From Puniceibacterium sediminis (GTDB lineage Bacteria; Pseudomonadota; Alphaproteobacteria; Rhodobacterales; Rhodobacteraceae): 64,000 nucleotides of DNA. The translations under genes and the position numbers were made by a program. Under the pieces are notes generated by a model that was given only the letters and a program-made list of their open reading frames with translations, was not told the DNA's origin and ran no database searches. The stretch is taken from contig NZ_FZNN01000013.1 of NCBI RefSeq assembly GCF_900188035.1, forward strand, positions 79,751-143,750. The letters run 5' to 3'. Positions 37,682-47,423 of the stretch are shown here, in pieces (the first letter of the stretch is position 1; every line of letters begins with the position of its first letter).

Positions 37682-39212
37682 TACATCCGACTGGTTTTCC
37701 ACGGTAAAGGCTGCCTTGAACGACGTGCCGCTGGGTCCGCGCGCCGAACACAGGGGCCGGGTGGAAGAGATCGGTGACGGCGTCGCAATGATTTCGGGCC
37801 TGCGGGACGTCAGGCTGGACGAGGTGCTGCGTTTTGCCGGCGGTCAGGTCGGCTTTGCCCGGGTGCTTGATCCCGATCTCATCGGTTGCGTGATGCTGGA
37901 CGCCGCTACGGACGTGGAAGCGGGCGATATGGTTTCCGGTACCGGCGAAGTGGTCAACGTGCCGGTAGGCGAGGCGCTTCTTGGTCGTATCGTCGACCCG
38001 CTTGGCCGACCGCTGGACGGCAAGGGGGAGATCGAGGCCGAAGCGCATCTGCCCATCGAACGCCCCGCCCCGTCGATCATCGAACGCGACCTTGTGACCG
38101 AGCCGGTTCAGACTGGCGTCGTGGTGGTCGACACTCTTTTTGCCCTTGGCCGGGGTCAGCGCGAACTGATCGTGGGCGATCATTCAACCGGGAAGACGAC
38201 ACTCGCCATCGACACACTCATCGCTCAGCGCGACAGCGATGTGATATGTATCTATGTCGCCGTGGGCCAGAAAACATCCAGCGTGCGCCGCGCCATCGAT
38301 GCGCTGCAGGCACAGGGCAATTTCGAACGCTGCATTGTGTTGGTCGCAGGGTCGGCTAGTGCGCCGGGCCTGCAATGGATCGCGCCCTATGCCGGGATGA
38401 CCATGGCCGAATACTTTCGTGACAAGGGCCAGCACGCCCTGATCGTGATCGACGATCTGTCAAAACACGCCGCCACCCACCGCGAAATCGCGCTGCTGAC
38501 CCGCCAATCCCCGGGAAGAGAGGCCTATCCGGGCGATGTATTCTACATCCATTCGCGCCTTCTGGAACGGGCGGCCAAGCTGTCAAAAGCGCGCGGCGGC
38601 GGATCGCTCACCGCGCTGCCGATTGCCGAGACAGATTCGGGGAATCTATCGGCCTATATCCCGACCAACCTGATCTCGATCACCGATGGACAGATCGTTC
38701 TGGATGCGGCGCTGTTCCATCAGGGGCAGAAACCGGCGGTGGATGTGGGCCTTAGCGTCAGCCGGGTCGGCGGCAAGACGCAGGCACCGGTATTGCGCAA
38801 GGCGGCTGGGACCTTGCGTCTGGACTATGCGCAGTTTCTGGAACTGGAAGTCTTCACCCGGTTCGGAGGCATGCCTGACAGTCGCGTGCGCGAACAACTG
38901 ACCCGCGGCGCCCGGATCAGAGAGGCGCTGCGCCAGCCCCAACATATGCCCTATCGCCTTGTGGATGAGGTTGCCTTGATGCTGGCCGTGCAATCCGGTC
39001 TGCTTGACGCCCTGCCGCTGTCTGCCGTCACGACGTTCCGCGGGGCACTACCCGGCGCACTGAACGCAGAAACCACGGGGGCGCTGAACCTGCTGACCGC
39101 AGGCGGAGAGCTTGATGCGACATCGCGTGAGAATCTGATGGCGGCGCTCGGCCGCCTTGCCGAGACACTGTCGGTCGAAGCCAAAGACCCTGCAGTGCCG
39201 GAAATACAATGA
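37671..39212 (+). CDS. atpA: N-type ATPase subunit alpha
   Basis: The 513-residue non-catalytic nucleotide-binding subunit of F1. The P-loop reads GDHSTGKT (169-176) instead of the common GDRQTGKT, and the arginine-finger region is [12 protein letters not shown]. Both deviations mark the N-ATPase branch rather than loss of function. The ATG at 37671 overlaps atpF by 11 nt and begins MPPDTSDW; the open frame before it is unrelated sequence. Its stop overlaps the atpG start (ATGA). Confidence 0.95.
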   Translation: MPPDTSDWFSTVKAALNDVPLGPRAEHRGRVEEIGDGVAMISGLRDVRLDEVLRFAGGQVGFARVLDPDLIGCVMLDAATDVEAGDMVSGTGEVVNVPVGEALLGRIVDPLGRPLDGKGEIEAEAHLPIERPAPSIIERDLVTEPVQTGVVVVDTLFALGRGQRELIVGDHSTGKTTLAIDTLIAQRDSDVICIYVAVGQKTSSVRRAIDALQAQGNFERCIVLVAGSASAPGLQWIAPYAGMTMAEYFRDKGQHALIVIDDLSKHAATHREIALLTRQSPGREAYPGDVFYIHSRLLERAAKLSKARGGGSLTALPIAETDSGNLSAYIPTNLISITDGQIVLDAALFHQGQKPAVDVGLSVSRVGGKTQAPVLRKAAGTLRLDYAQFLELEVFTRFGGMPDSRVREQLTRGARIREALRQPQHMPYRLVDEVALMLAVQSGLLDALPLSAVTTFRGALPGALNAETTGALNLLTAGGELDATSRENLMAALGRLAETLSVEAKDPAVPEIQ

Positions 39213-40057
39213 CCGAGCGGCTGGCCGACATCAGCGCCCGGATCGACGGCATCCGTCAACTTGGGGCCGTGGTGAATGCAATGAAAGGCATCGCCGCCGC
39301 CCGCGCGCATGTCGCCCGTACGCAGGTCACTGCGGTGGACAGCTACGCGGAGACGGTCGCGGGGGCCATGGCCCGCATTCTACGGCCTGGTGACACGGAT
39401 CTCGAGGATCCGAACCTGCGCAGTCCGGGCAAGACCGGCCTGCTGGTCTTTTGCGCCGAACAGGGCTTTGCCGGGGCGTTCAGTGAACGGGTTCTGGATA
39501 GCATTGGCCCGGAGCATGAAGACAGCACCCTGTTTCTGATCGGTACCCGGGGGCTGTCCGTCGCCACCGCCCGTGGGATCACCCCGGTCTGGAGCGCGGC
39601 CCTGCCGTCTCATACGCCCGGGATTCCCAAACTGGCTGACCGGATCACCACCCAGATATACCGCGCGGTCACCGAGGGGCGCATCAACCGCCTTGACGTC
39701 GTCTTTACCGGCTGGGTGGCCGGACGACCGGCGCTTTTGCAGCAATGTCTATTCCCTGTGGATCTGACCGATCATCCGTCCTCTGCGGTGGATCGCCCGC
39801 TGATGCAGCTACCCGAAGGTACCCTAATTGACTCATTGGGTCAGGACTATTTTCATGCGCAGGTATGCAAGGCGGCGCTGCACGCCTTTGCCGCCGAAAA
39901 CGAAGCACGGATGGAAGCCATGACTTCCGCCGGAACGCAGATTGCACGCGAGTTGGAGACGTTTGAGGCCACCCTGCGCCGGGTGCGGCAGGAAGCGATC
40001 ACAGCGGAAATCATCGAACTCGGTACCGGGGCCGATGCCGCCTCTGGTGCACGCTGA
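39209..40057 (+). CDS. atpG: N-type ATPase subunit gamma
   Basis: The 282-residue central shaft subunit. It has the N-terminal helix [20 protein letters not shown] and the C-terminal coiled-coil helix ending [14 protein letters not shown], with a Rossmann-like middle domain ([16 protein letters not shown]). It is less conserved than housekeeping gamma subunits, as is normal for the N-type. It is the last gene of the nine-gene operon; 267 nt follow before phaC. Confidence 0.92.
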   Translation: MTERLADISARIDGIRQLGAVVNAMKGIAAARAHVARTQVTAVDSYAETVAGAMARILRPGDTDLEDPNLRSPGKTGLLVFCAEQGFAGAFSERVLDSIGPEHEDSTLFLIGTRGLSVATARGITPVWSAALPSHTPGIPKLADRITTQIYRAVTEGRINRLDVVFTGWVAGRPALLQQCLFPVDLTDHPSSAVDRPLMQLPEGTLIDSLGQDYFHAQVCKAALHAFAAENEARMEAMTSAGTQIARELETFEATLRRVRQEAITAEIIELGTGADAASGAR

Positions 40058-40236
40058 TCTGCACGGCTGTAGTCCGCTTCACACGCCCTGTTTGATATTT
40101 GTTCGAGCTGCGCGGGCTTTAAGGGCCCAACGCCTGCATCCTGGTAGCCTCTGCAGCTCTTGGGGTAACGTTTGGATTCTCCCGGAAACAACTGTGATTG
40201 CCATCACCGCTGAATTCTTCGGCCATCGCCGCAGCA

Positions 40237-40285
40237 CTGATTCAGATCAATGCTGCGCTGCGGCGTCTGTCATAGAATCACAGTA
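40237..40285 (+). promoter_or_regulatory. Class II FNR-type promoter of the phaC operon
   Basis: CTGATTCAGATCAA at 40237-40250 matches TTGAT-N4-ATCAA with one mismatch. TAGAAT at 40273-40278 is a 5/6 match to the -10 hexamer. If transcription starts 7 nt after that hexamer (40285), the centre of the box lies at -41.5, exactly the position of class II FNR activation sites. The putative start is 40 nt upstream of the phaC ATG. The same box sequence, with one spacer base changed, occurs before the N-ATPase operon. Confidence 0.65.
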
Positions 40286-40324
40286 ACGGACAGATATGCT
40301 GTGCCAGCACATGAAGGACAGGCC

Positions 40325-42127
40325 ATGCTGAACCAACCCAATCAGATCATACGTGAACCTGGTCAAACCGTGGCCACGCCCGAAACTGCTGTCCCGAAGC
40401 AGCCCGATCCAAGCCCTGCAGAACCAACACCGCAGAACGCCTATGACTCACTGGATCGCCTGACCCATGCGACAGTGGCGAAAGCAACCTCGGCGCTGTC
40501 CCCATCGGTGCTGGGCGAAGCCTGGATGGACTGGGCCGTTCATCTGGCCGTTTCACCGGGCAAACAAGCGCATCTGATCGAACAGGCCCTGAAGAACCTT
40601 CAAACGCTATGGTCGCAAAGCCTTGGCATCACGCAACCCGAGGGGTCGGATGACCGGCGGTTTGCTGGGGAAGGCTGGCAAAATTATCCCTATAACGTCT
40701 GGGCGCAGTCGCATCTGCGCAATTGGCAGTGGTGGCAGAACGCCACAACGGGCGTACACGGCGTGGCCCCCCCGCACGAAGACCTCATGGCCTTTGTGGC
40801 GGGGATGGTCGCCGATACCGTTGCACCTTCGAATTTCGTACTGACCAATCCAGAAGTGATCTCTGCCACTTTGGCCGAACACGGTCAGAACTTGGTGCGC
40901 GGCGCCAACCATCTGGCCGAAGACATCGCGCGCAGGGCCGGAATGCCACAGGAAGCCGGTCCTCAGCCTTTCGAGGTCGGTCGCAATCTGGCCACGACCC
41001 CGGGCAAGGTCGTCTTCCGGAACGATCTGATCGAACTCATCCAGTATGCGTCCGAAACTGCCGAGGTACATCCAGAGCCGATCCTGATCGTGCCCGCCTG
41101 GATCATGAAGTACTACATCCTCGACCTGTCGGCGCATAATTCTCTGGTCCGGTTCCTCGTGGCTCAGGGCTTCACCGTATTCATGGTGTCTTGGAAAAAC
41201 CCCAGTGCCAAGGACCGGGACTTGAGCATGGATGATTACCGCCAGTTGGGCGTGATGGCGGCGGTCGATGCCGTGCAGGCGATCACCCAAGCGCCCAAGA
41301 TCCACGCAGCCGGCTACTGCCTTGGCGGCACTTTGCTGTCGATTGCGGCGGCAGCCATGGCGCGGGACAGCGATGATCGGCTCGCTACGGTGACCTTGCT
41401 GGCGGCGCAGGTCGATTTCACCGAGGCTGGACCGCTGCGACTGTTCATCAACGACTCCGAGGTCACGCTGATCGAAGATATGATGGCGGATCAGGGTTTT
41501 CTATCGTCCGACCAGATGGCAGGGGCCTTTGCGTTGCTACGCGCGCGCGATCTGATCTGGGCTCCCGCCATCCGCGACTACCTTCTTGGCAATCGCGGCC
41601 AGGCCTTTGACCTGATGGCCTGGAACGCTGACACCACGCGGATGCCCGCCCGGATGCATTCGGAATATCTGCGTCGGATGTTCCTCAACAACGATCTGGC
41701 CGAGGGACGCTACCCCGTGGGCAATAAGGCGATTGCCATTACCGACATCCGCGTGCCCATTTTTGCCGTGGGCACCGAAGATGACCATGTGGCGCCCTGG
41801 CATTCCGTCTACAAGCTGCACCTTTTTGCCGACACCGACATTACATTCGTCCTGACCAATGGCGGGCACAATGCGGGCATCGTATCCGAACCCGGCCACG
41901 CGGACCGCCATTTCCGCATTGCGGACAAGGCTGCAACCGCCGCCTTTCGCGCCCCCGAGGATTGGCTTGCCGAAACGGAACCCAAGGACGGGTCATGGTG
42001 GATAGACTTTGCCAAATGGCTAACCGCCCATTCCGGGCAAACCATAGCCCCGCCGCACATGGGCGCACGGTCAGGCAATTACAAAGCCATCTGCGATGCG
42101 CCCGGCACCTATGTGAGGCTGACATGA
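40325..42127 (+). CDS. phaC: Class I poly(3-hydroxyalkanoate) synthase
   Basis: A 600-residue PHA synthase polymerising (R)-3-hydroxyacyl-CoA into storage granules. The lipase-like box is GYCLGG with the nucleophile C332. The other triad members are D487 in TEDDHVAPW and H515 in GGHNAGIV. A hydrophilic, Pro-rich N-terminal extension of about 60 residues precedes the conserved region. The start at 40325 has AAGGACAGG upstream. It is first in a four-gene coupled operon; neither phaA, phaB nor a phasin gene is adjacent. Confidence 0.94.
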   Translation: MLNQPNQIIREPGQTVATPETAVPKQPDPSPAEPTPQNAYDSLDRLTHATVAKATSALSPSVLGEAWMDWAVHLAVSPGKQAHLIEQALKNLQTLWSQSLGITQPEGSDDRRFAGEGWQNYPYNVWAQSHLRNWQWWQNATTGVHGVAPPHEDLMAFVAGMVADTVAPSNFVLTNPEVISATLAEHGQNLVRGANHLAEDIARRAGMPQEAGPQPFEVGRNLATTPGKVVFRNDLIELIQYASETAEVHPEPILIVPAWIMKYYILDLSAHNSLVRFLVAQGFTVFMVSWKNPSAKDRDLSMDDYRQLGVMAAVDAVQAITQAPKIHAAGYCLGGTLLSIAAAAMARDSDDRLATVTLLAAQVDFTEAGPLRLFINDSEVTLIEDMMADQGFLSSDQMAGAFALLRARDLIWAPAIRDYLLGNRGQAFDLMAWNADTTRMPARMHSEYLRRMFLNNDLAEGRYPVGNKAIAITDIRVPIFAVGTEDDHVAPWHSVYKLHLFADTDITFVLTNGGHNAGIVSEPGHADRHFRIADKAATAAFRAPEDWLAETEPKDGSWWIDFAKWLTAHSGQTIAPPHMGARSGNYKAICDAPGTYVRLT

Positions 42128-42888
42128 AGCCTCTGGACGGCAAGGTCGCGCTGGTCGTGGGCGTCGCGAACACCCATTCTATCGCTGCAGGTTGCGCTCA
42201 GGCCTTTGCCGACGCGGGGGCCGAGGTCGCTCTGACCTACCTCAACGAAAAGGCAAAGCCCTTTGTGCAGCCGGTCGCCGAGGCCGTCGGCGCCGAATTG
42301 CTGCTGCCGCTGGATGTAGAGGCCCCGGGAGAGATGGAGGCGGTTTTTGACGCGATCAGGCAGCGCTGGGGGCGGCTTGACGTTCTTGTCCATTCCATCG
42401 CCTATTGCCCCGCGGACGACCTGCATGGGCGGGTGACCGATTGTTCGCGGGACGGGTTTGCCCGCGCCATGGATATCTCGGTCCATTCCCTGATCCGTAT
42501 GGCACGGCTGGCAGAACCGCTCATGACCAAGGGAGGGGCGATCCTGACCATGACCTATTACGGTGGCGAAAAGGTTGTTGACCATTACAACATCATGGGG
42601 CCGGTCAAGGCCGCGCTTGAGGGAACGATGCGCTCGCTTGCGGTTGAACTTGGTCCGAAACAGATCCGCGTCAACGCCATCTCTCCCGGGCCGCTCAAGA
42701 CCCGCGCGGGATCAGGCATCGCGCATTTCGATGAACTGATTGATGCGGCACGTCTGCGCAGCCCTGAACAAAGCCTTGTGACCATTCAGGACGTCGGGAA
42801 TGTCGCGGCGATGTATGCCAGCGACAGTATGCGCAGTGTGTCCGGCGGTATCGCTTATGTTGACGGAGGCCTGCATGTCCGCGCTTGA
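42124..42888 (+). CDS. fabI: Enoyl-[acyl-carrier-protein] reductase (FabI type)
   Basis: A 254-residue short-chain dehydrogenase-fold enzyme reducing trans-2-enoyl thioesters with NADH or NADPH. The FabI active-site tyrosine and lysine are Y155 and K162 in HYNIMGPVKAALEG, with a second conserved tyrosine pair at TYYGG (144-148). The nucleotide-binding segment is VVGVANTHSIAAG. It overlaps phaC by 4 nt (ATGA). Its operon position suggests a specialised second FabI acting on short enoyl-CoA or enoyl-ACP rather than the housekeeping copy. Confidence 0.9.
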   Translation: MKPLDGKVALVVGVANTHSIAAGCAQAFADAGAEVALTYLNEKAKPFVQPVAEAVGAELLLPLDVEAPGEMEAVFDAIRQRWGRLDVLVHSIAYCPADDLHGRVTDCSRDGFARAMDISVHSLIRMARLAEPLMTKGGAILTMTYYGGEKVVDHYNIMGPVKAALEGTMRSLAVELGPKQIRVNAISPGPLKTRAGSGIAHFDELIDAARLRSPEQSLVTIQDVGNVAAMYASDSMRSVSGGIAYVDGGLHVRA

Positions 42889-44302
42889 ACGGGGCGACCC
42901 CACTGCAACCATGCAGTATATCGAGAACAAGACCTATGACGAAATCTCGGTCGGTGACAGTGCCGACCTGACCAGGACGTTGAAACCGCAGGATATCGAA
43001 CTTTTCGCGGTGATGTCAGGCGATGTGAACCCGGCACATGTCGACGCGGAATATGCCCAAACCGACATGTTTCATGGCGTGATCGCCCACGGCATGTGGG
43101 GCGGTGCGCTGATCTCAGCCGTGCTTGGCACGGAACTGCCCGGCCCTGGCACGATCTTTCTGAACCAGAGCCTGAAGTTCCTGGCCCCGGTGGGGCTGGG
43201 CGACACGGTGACAGTCCGGGTCGAGGTAACGCAGAAACAGGAAAAGGGTCGTCTGATCCTCGCCTGTACCTGCCAGAACCAGCACGGCACGATGGTGATC
43301 GAAGGCGAAGCCCGGGTCATTGCCCCGTACGACAAGATACGCCGCCCCCGCGTCACCCTGCCCCAAGTTCACCTGCACGTGCAGGCCGCGCAATACGCAA
43401 ACCTGATTGCGGCCACGGCTGATCTGGACCCGATCCGCACCGCCGTCGTCCATCCCTGCGATGCGCTGTCCCTGACCGGCGCGCTGGACGCCGGATATCA
43501 AGGCATGATCCTGCCGGTACTGGTCGGCCCCAAGGCCAAGATCGAAGCCGCCGCCAAAGAGGCCGGGCGCAGCCTTGACGGGATCGAGATCATCGACGCT
43601 CCCCACAGCCATGCCGCCGCTGCGGCCGCCGTGGCGCTGGTACGGGCAGGCAAGGCCGCGGCCCTGATGAAGGGGTCCCTGCATACCGACGAATTGATGG
43701 AGGCCGTGGTCGACACCGCACTTGGCCTGCGGACCGAGAGGCGGATGAGCCATGTTTATGTGCTTGATGTGCCGACCTATCCGAAGCCGCTTTTGATCAG
43801 CGACGCGGCGATCAACATTTATCCCGACCTCGCGGGCAAGCGCGACATCGTGCAGAACGCCATCGACCTTGCGCTGGCGCTTGGGATCGAACTTCCCAAG
43901 GTCGCGATCCTTTCAGCGGTCGAAACGGTCAACCCTCGCATTGCCTCGACGCTTGATGCGGCGGCACTGTGCAAGATGGCCGATCGCGGGCAGATCACCG
44001 GAGGATTGCTCGACGGGCCTCTGGCCTTTGACAACGCCATCTCTCCGGCGGCGGTTGCGGCCAAGGGCATCGTGTCCGATGTGGCAGGCGTGGCTGACAT
44101 TTTGGTCGCGCCGGATCTTGAAGCCGCCAACATGATCGCCAAGCAGCTGATCTATCTCGCCGGAGCCGATGCGGCCGGTATCGTTCTGGGCGCACGGGTG
44201 CCGGTGATCCTGACCAGCCGGGCCGACAGCACGATGTCGCGGCTCGCGTCCTGTGCACTGGCACAACTGTTCATCAGTTACCAAAGTCCGGCACAGGCAT
44301 GA
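42875..44302 (+). CDS. MaoC-like (R)-enoyl-CoA hydratase fused to phosphate acetyl/butyryltransferase
   Basis: A 475-residue fusion. Residues about 20-150 are a hot-dog MaoC domain with the hydratase motif SGDVNPAHVD (D50 and H55 catalytic). Residues about 165-470 are a phosphotransacylase of the PTA_PTB family (PVLVGPKAKIEAAA, LLDGPLAFDNAIS). The N-terminal half could make (R)-3-hydroxyacyl-CoA for PhaC, and the C-terminal half exchanges acyl-CoA for acyl phosphate. GGAGG lies 4 nt upstream of its ATG, which overlaps fabI by 14 nt. Substrate chain length is not evident. Confidence 0.92.
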   Translation: MSALERGDPTATMQYIENKTYDEISVGDSADLTRTLKPQDIELFAVMSGDVNPAHVDAEYAQTDMFHGVIAHGMWGGALISAVLGTELPGPGTIFLNQSLKFLAPVGLGDTVTVRVEVTQKQEKGRLILACTCQNQHGTMVIEGEARVIAPYDKIRRPRVTLPQVHLHVQAAQYANLIAATADLDPIRTAVVHPCDALSLTGALDAGYQGMILPVLVGPKAKIEAAAKEAGRSLDGIEIIDAPHSHAAAAAAVALVRAGKAAALMKGSLHTDELMEAVVDTALGLRTERRMSHVYVLDVPTYPKPLLISDAAINIYPDLAGKRDIVQNAIDLALALGIELPKVAILSAVETVNPRIASTLDAAALCKMADRGQITGGLLDGPLAFDNAISPAAVAAKGIVSDVAGVADILVAPDLEAANMIAKQLIYLAGADAAGIVLGARVPVILTSRADSTMSRLASCALAQLFISYQSPAQA

Positions 44303-45483
44303 CCGACGCTGTGCTGGTCCTGAATGCGGGGTCATCAAGCCTCAAATTCGCCGTCTACCCTGATGGGGACGGTGATCCAGCCGCGCTTCTGCGTGGCAAG
44401 ATTGCCGGGATCGGGACAGCCCCAGTGTTTTCCGGGCGCGACGGCGCGGGCCACTCCTTGCCGTCGGACGCGTGCATGTCGCTGCCGCACGCCGCTGACC
44501 ACGAAGCCTTGATCCCCGCGCTGCTCGACTGGCTGAACAGTCATCAAGGCGGCTTGACCATCCGGGCCGCGGGACATCGCGTCGTGCACGGTGGCCGAAC
44601 CCAGACCGACCCGGCGATTGTCACCGACGCCCTGCTCAGCGAACTGGACACGCTCGTGCCTCTTGCGCCGCTGCACCAGCCGCACAATCTGGCGGCGATC
44701 CGCTGTGTTGCAGCTTCGGCGCCCGGGCTGCCGCAAGTCGCCTGCTTTGACACCAGCTTCCATCGGACTCAGGACAAGTTTGCGCAGCTCTTTGCCCTGC
44801 CCCGCGCGCTAACCGAGGAGGGTGTCATACGCTACGGGTTTCACGGGTTGTCCTACGACTATATCGCCAGCACCCTACGCGCCCATCTGGGCGACAGGGC
44901 CGATGGGCGAGTAATCGTCGCTCATCTGGGAAACGGTGCCAGCATGTGTGCGATTAAGAACCGTCGCAGCGTCGCGACCAGCATGGGCTTCACCGCACTG
45001 GATGGGTTGATGATGGGCCAGCGGTGCGGCGCGCTCGACGCCGGCGTGGTTCTTTATCTGATGGATGAAAAGGGAATGAGCGCCGCCGAAATCTCTCATC
45101 TGCTCTATAACGAATCCGGTCTTCTGGGCGTTTCTGGCATCAGCAACGACATGGCCACCCTGCAGGCGAGTTCTGCACCCGAAGCGCGCGACGCGATCGG
45201 CCTGTTCTGCTATCGCGCCGCCGCTGAACTGGCCGCTCTTGCCGTCGCTATCGGGGGGCTTGATGCGTTGATCTTCACGGCCGGGATCGGCGAAAACTCC
45301 GCACTGGTCCGCAGCCTGATCTGTGACCGTCTGGAATGGATGGGCATATCGCTCGACGATGGGGCCAATGCGAAAAACGCGAAATGCATCAGCGCAGCGT
45401 CCTCACCTGTTGACGTGCTCGTCATCCCCACCGACGAAGAAGTGGTCATTGCACGCGCGACGCACGGCCTTATCCACGGATAG
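44299..45483 (+). CDS. ackA: Acetate kinase
   Basis: A 394-residue acetate/propionate kinase, converting acyl phosphate + ADP to acid + ATP. Signatures are VLNAGSSSLKF at the N-terminus, GHRVVHGG, the FDTSFHRT segment, and HLGNGASMCAIKNRRSVATS with the phosphate-binding loop. It overlaps the phosphotransacylase stop by 4 nt (ATGA), completing an acyl-CoA to acyl phosphate to ATP route. A bidirectional terminator hairpin follows. Confidence 0.96.
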   Translation: MTDAVLVLNAGSSSLKFAVYPDGDGDPAALLRGKIAGIGTAPVFSGRDGAGHSLPSDACMSLPHAADHEALIPALLDWLNSHQGGLTIRAAGHRVVHGGRTQTDPAIVTDALLSELDTLVPLAPLHQPHNLAAIRCVAASAPGLPQVACFDTSFHRTQDKFAQLFALPRALTEEGVIRYGFHGLSYDYIASTLRAHLGDRADGRVIVAHLGNGASMCAIKNRRSVATSMGFTALDGLMMGQRCGALDAGVVLYLMDEKGMSAAEISHLLYNESGLLGVSGISNDMATLQASSAPEARDAIGLFCYRAAAELAALAVAIGGLDALIFTAGIGENSALVRSLICDRLEWMGISLDDGANAKNAKCISAASSPVDVLVIPTDEEVVIARATHGLIHG

Positions 45484-45534
45484 TATCTCATTCGATATCG
45501 AAAAATGTCAGGCGCGCCCGGATCCGACACCAAA

Positions 45535-45566
45535 GCAGGCCGACACCCTGTCAGGTGTCGGCCTGC
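45535..45566. terminator. Bidirectional terminator hairpin between ackA and choV
   Basis: Perfect 13-bp arms GCAGGCCGACACC (45535-45547) and GGTGTCGGCCTGC (45554-45566) enclose a 6-nt loop between two convergent genes. A short TTT follows on the minus strand. It lies 8 nt beyond the choV stop and 52 nt beyond the ackA stop. Confidence 0.75.
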
Positions 45567-45573
45567 CGATGCT

Positions 45574-46584
45574 CTAAATGCACAGGCGATCAACGATGCT
45601 TTGTGCGGTCACCGTCCCGATGGGCTGACCTTCACTTTCGACCGTCATGACCGGATGTTCGCGCAGTTTCAGCATGACATCGCGCACGGCCAGTTCTGCA
45701 TCCACAGACTGGGTGCCGCCCACGCCGGGGACCATGACGTCACGCGCGGTTAGAACTATGAGCGGGTTCATGTTGGCGACAAATTCTGCCACGTAATCCG
45801 ACGCGGGATTCGAAAAAATCTCGCGCGGGGTGCCGCATTGCACGATGCGCCCGCCATCCATGATCGCGATCCGTCCGCCCAGCTTGAATGCCTCGTCCAG
45901 ATCGTGACTGACAAAGATGATCGTGCGCTTGAGCCGCGCTTGCAGTTCAAGCAGTTCATCCTGCAATCGGGTGCGGATCAGAGGATCAAGCGCAGAGAAG
46001 GGTTCGTCCATCAGCAGGATTGGCGCCTCGGTCGCAAAGGCCCGTGCAAGGCCCACGCGCTGTTGCATACCCCCCGATAGCTCGGCCACCTTTGCCCCGG
46101 CGCGTTCCGACAGGCCCACAAGTTCCAGCTGCGCGGCGACCTTTTCGTCGCGCTCTGCCTCTGGCACACCGGCCAGCTCCAGACCAAAGCCCACGTTCTC
46201 GGAAACCGTGCGCCAAGGCAGCAGGCCAAATTGTTGAAACACCATTGCGACGCGGGTCTGGCGGATGCGGCGCAGCGCCTTGGCGGTGCATTGGGTGACA
46301 TCCACCATTTCACCGCCATCGTTCACAGACACCGACCCGCGCACCACCGGGTTCAGCCCGTTCACCGCGCGCAGCAGCGTCGATTTACCAGACCCCGACA
46401 GACCCATGAGCACGAGGATCTCACCCTCGTCCACCTCAAGGCTGCAATCATGCACACCCAGAACCTGATCCGTCTCGGCCTGAATTTCGGACCGTGTCCG
46501 TCCCAGATCCGCCAGCGGTAGCCCCTTGTCGGGTGCCTCGCCGAAGATGATGCAGACCTTGTCAAAAATAACAGCCTTGGTCAT
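45574..46584 (-). CDS. choV: Choline/glycine betaine ABC transporter ATPase
   Basis: A 336-residue ATPase of the ProV/OpuAA/ChoV family. P-loop GLSGSGKST, signature LSGGMQQRVGLARAF, Walker B ILLMDEPFSALD and the switch histidine FVSHD are all intact. The C-terminal 60 residues resemble one CBS domain. It energises the ChoW permease. Its ATG overlaps the choW stop by 4 nt; the open frame upstream of MTKAVIF is inside choW and not used. Confidence 0.92.
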   Translation of the reverse strand: MTKAVIFDKVCIIFGEAPDKGLPLADLGRTRSEIQAETDQVLGVHDCSLEVDEGEILVLMGLSGSGKSTLLRAVNGLNPVVRGSVSVNDGGEMVDVTQCTAKALRRIRQTRVAMVFQQFGLLPWRTVSENVGFGLELAGVPEAERDEKVAAQLELVGLSERAGAKVAELSGGMQQRVGLARAFATEAPILLMDEPFSALDPLIRTRLQDELLELQARLKRTIIFVSHDLDEAFKLGGRIAIMDGGRIVQCGTPREIFSNPASDYVAEFVANMNPLIVLTARDVMVPGVGGTQSVDAELAVRDVMLKLREHPVMTVESEGQPIGTVTAQSIVDRLCI

Positions 46585-47414
46585 TTTCCACCCACCCGCA
46601 GCATCCGGTCGAGCATGATGGCCACCACCACTATGACGAATCCGCTTTCGAACCCCAATCCGGTATCCACACGGTTCAGTGCCCTGACCACAGGCACGCC
46701 CAGCCCGTCCGCACCGACAAGCGCTGCGATCACCACCATGGACAGTGACAGCATGATCGTCTGATTGAGGCCCGCCATGATCTGCGGCAAGGCATAGGGC
46801 AGTTCGATTTTCCACAAAGTCTGGCTTGGCTTCGCGCCAAACGCCTCTGCCGCCTCAAGCAGTGCCGTGGGCGTATTCGATATCCCGAGATGCGTCAGCC
46901 GGATGGGCGCAGGCACCACAAAGATCACCGTGGCGATAAGGCCGGGCACCATGCCAATTCCGAAAAACACAATTGCGGGAATCAGATAGACAAAAGTCGG
47001 CAGCGTCTGCATCAGGTCCAGTACGGGCCGCATCCAGGCATAAAGCTTGGGGCGATGCGCCGCTGCGATGCCAATGGGCACGCCGACACCCATGCAAACC
47101 ACGCAGGCCGACAGGACCAGCGTCAGGCTTTCGGTCGTTTCCTCCCAGTACCCCTGATTGACGATGAACAGGAAACCGACCCCGATCAGCAACGGTAGCT
47201 TCCAGCCCCGCTGGATCACCCAGGTCAGTGCAACAAAGGCCGCGATCACCAGCAATTCCGGCGGCGTCTGCAGCACCCAGAGGATCGCCTCGATCAGGGC
47301 CTCCATCGCCACGGCCATACCGTCAAAGAACCAGCCGCCGTTTACCTGCAGCCAGCCAAAGATGGCCTCGGCCCAGTCCCCGATGGGAATCTTGTTATCG
47401 CTCAGCCAATCCAT
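46581..47414 (-). CDS. choW: Choline/betaine ABC transporter permease
   Basis: A 277-residue inner-membrane permease of the ProW/ChoW type with about six or seven spans. The EAA loop reads LLEAAEAFGAKPSQTLWKIELP. The extended N-terminus with LLVIAAFVALTWVIQRGWKLP is typical of ProW. It overlaps choV and lies 9 nt after an unrelated gene that separates it from choX. Confidence 0.92.
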   Translation of the reverse strand: MDWLSDNKIPIGDWAEAIFGWLQVNGGWFFDGMAVAMEALIEAILWVLQTPPELLVIAAFVALTWVIQRGWKLPLLIGVGFLFIVNQGYWEETTESLTLVLSACVVCMGVGVPIGIAAAHRPKLYAWMRPVLDLMQTLPTFVYLIPAIVFFGIGMVPGLIATVIFVVPAPIRLTHLGISNTPTALLEAAEAFGAKPSQTLWKIELPYALPQIMAGLNQTIMLSLSMVVIAALVGADGLGVPVVRALNRVDTGLGFESGFVIVVVAIMLDRMLRVGGK

Positions 47415-47423
47415 ACGTGCACC

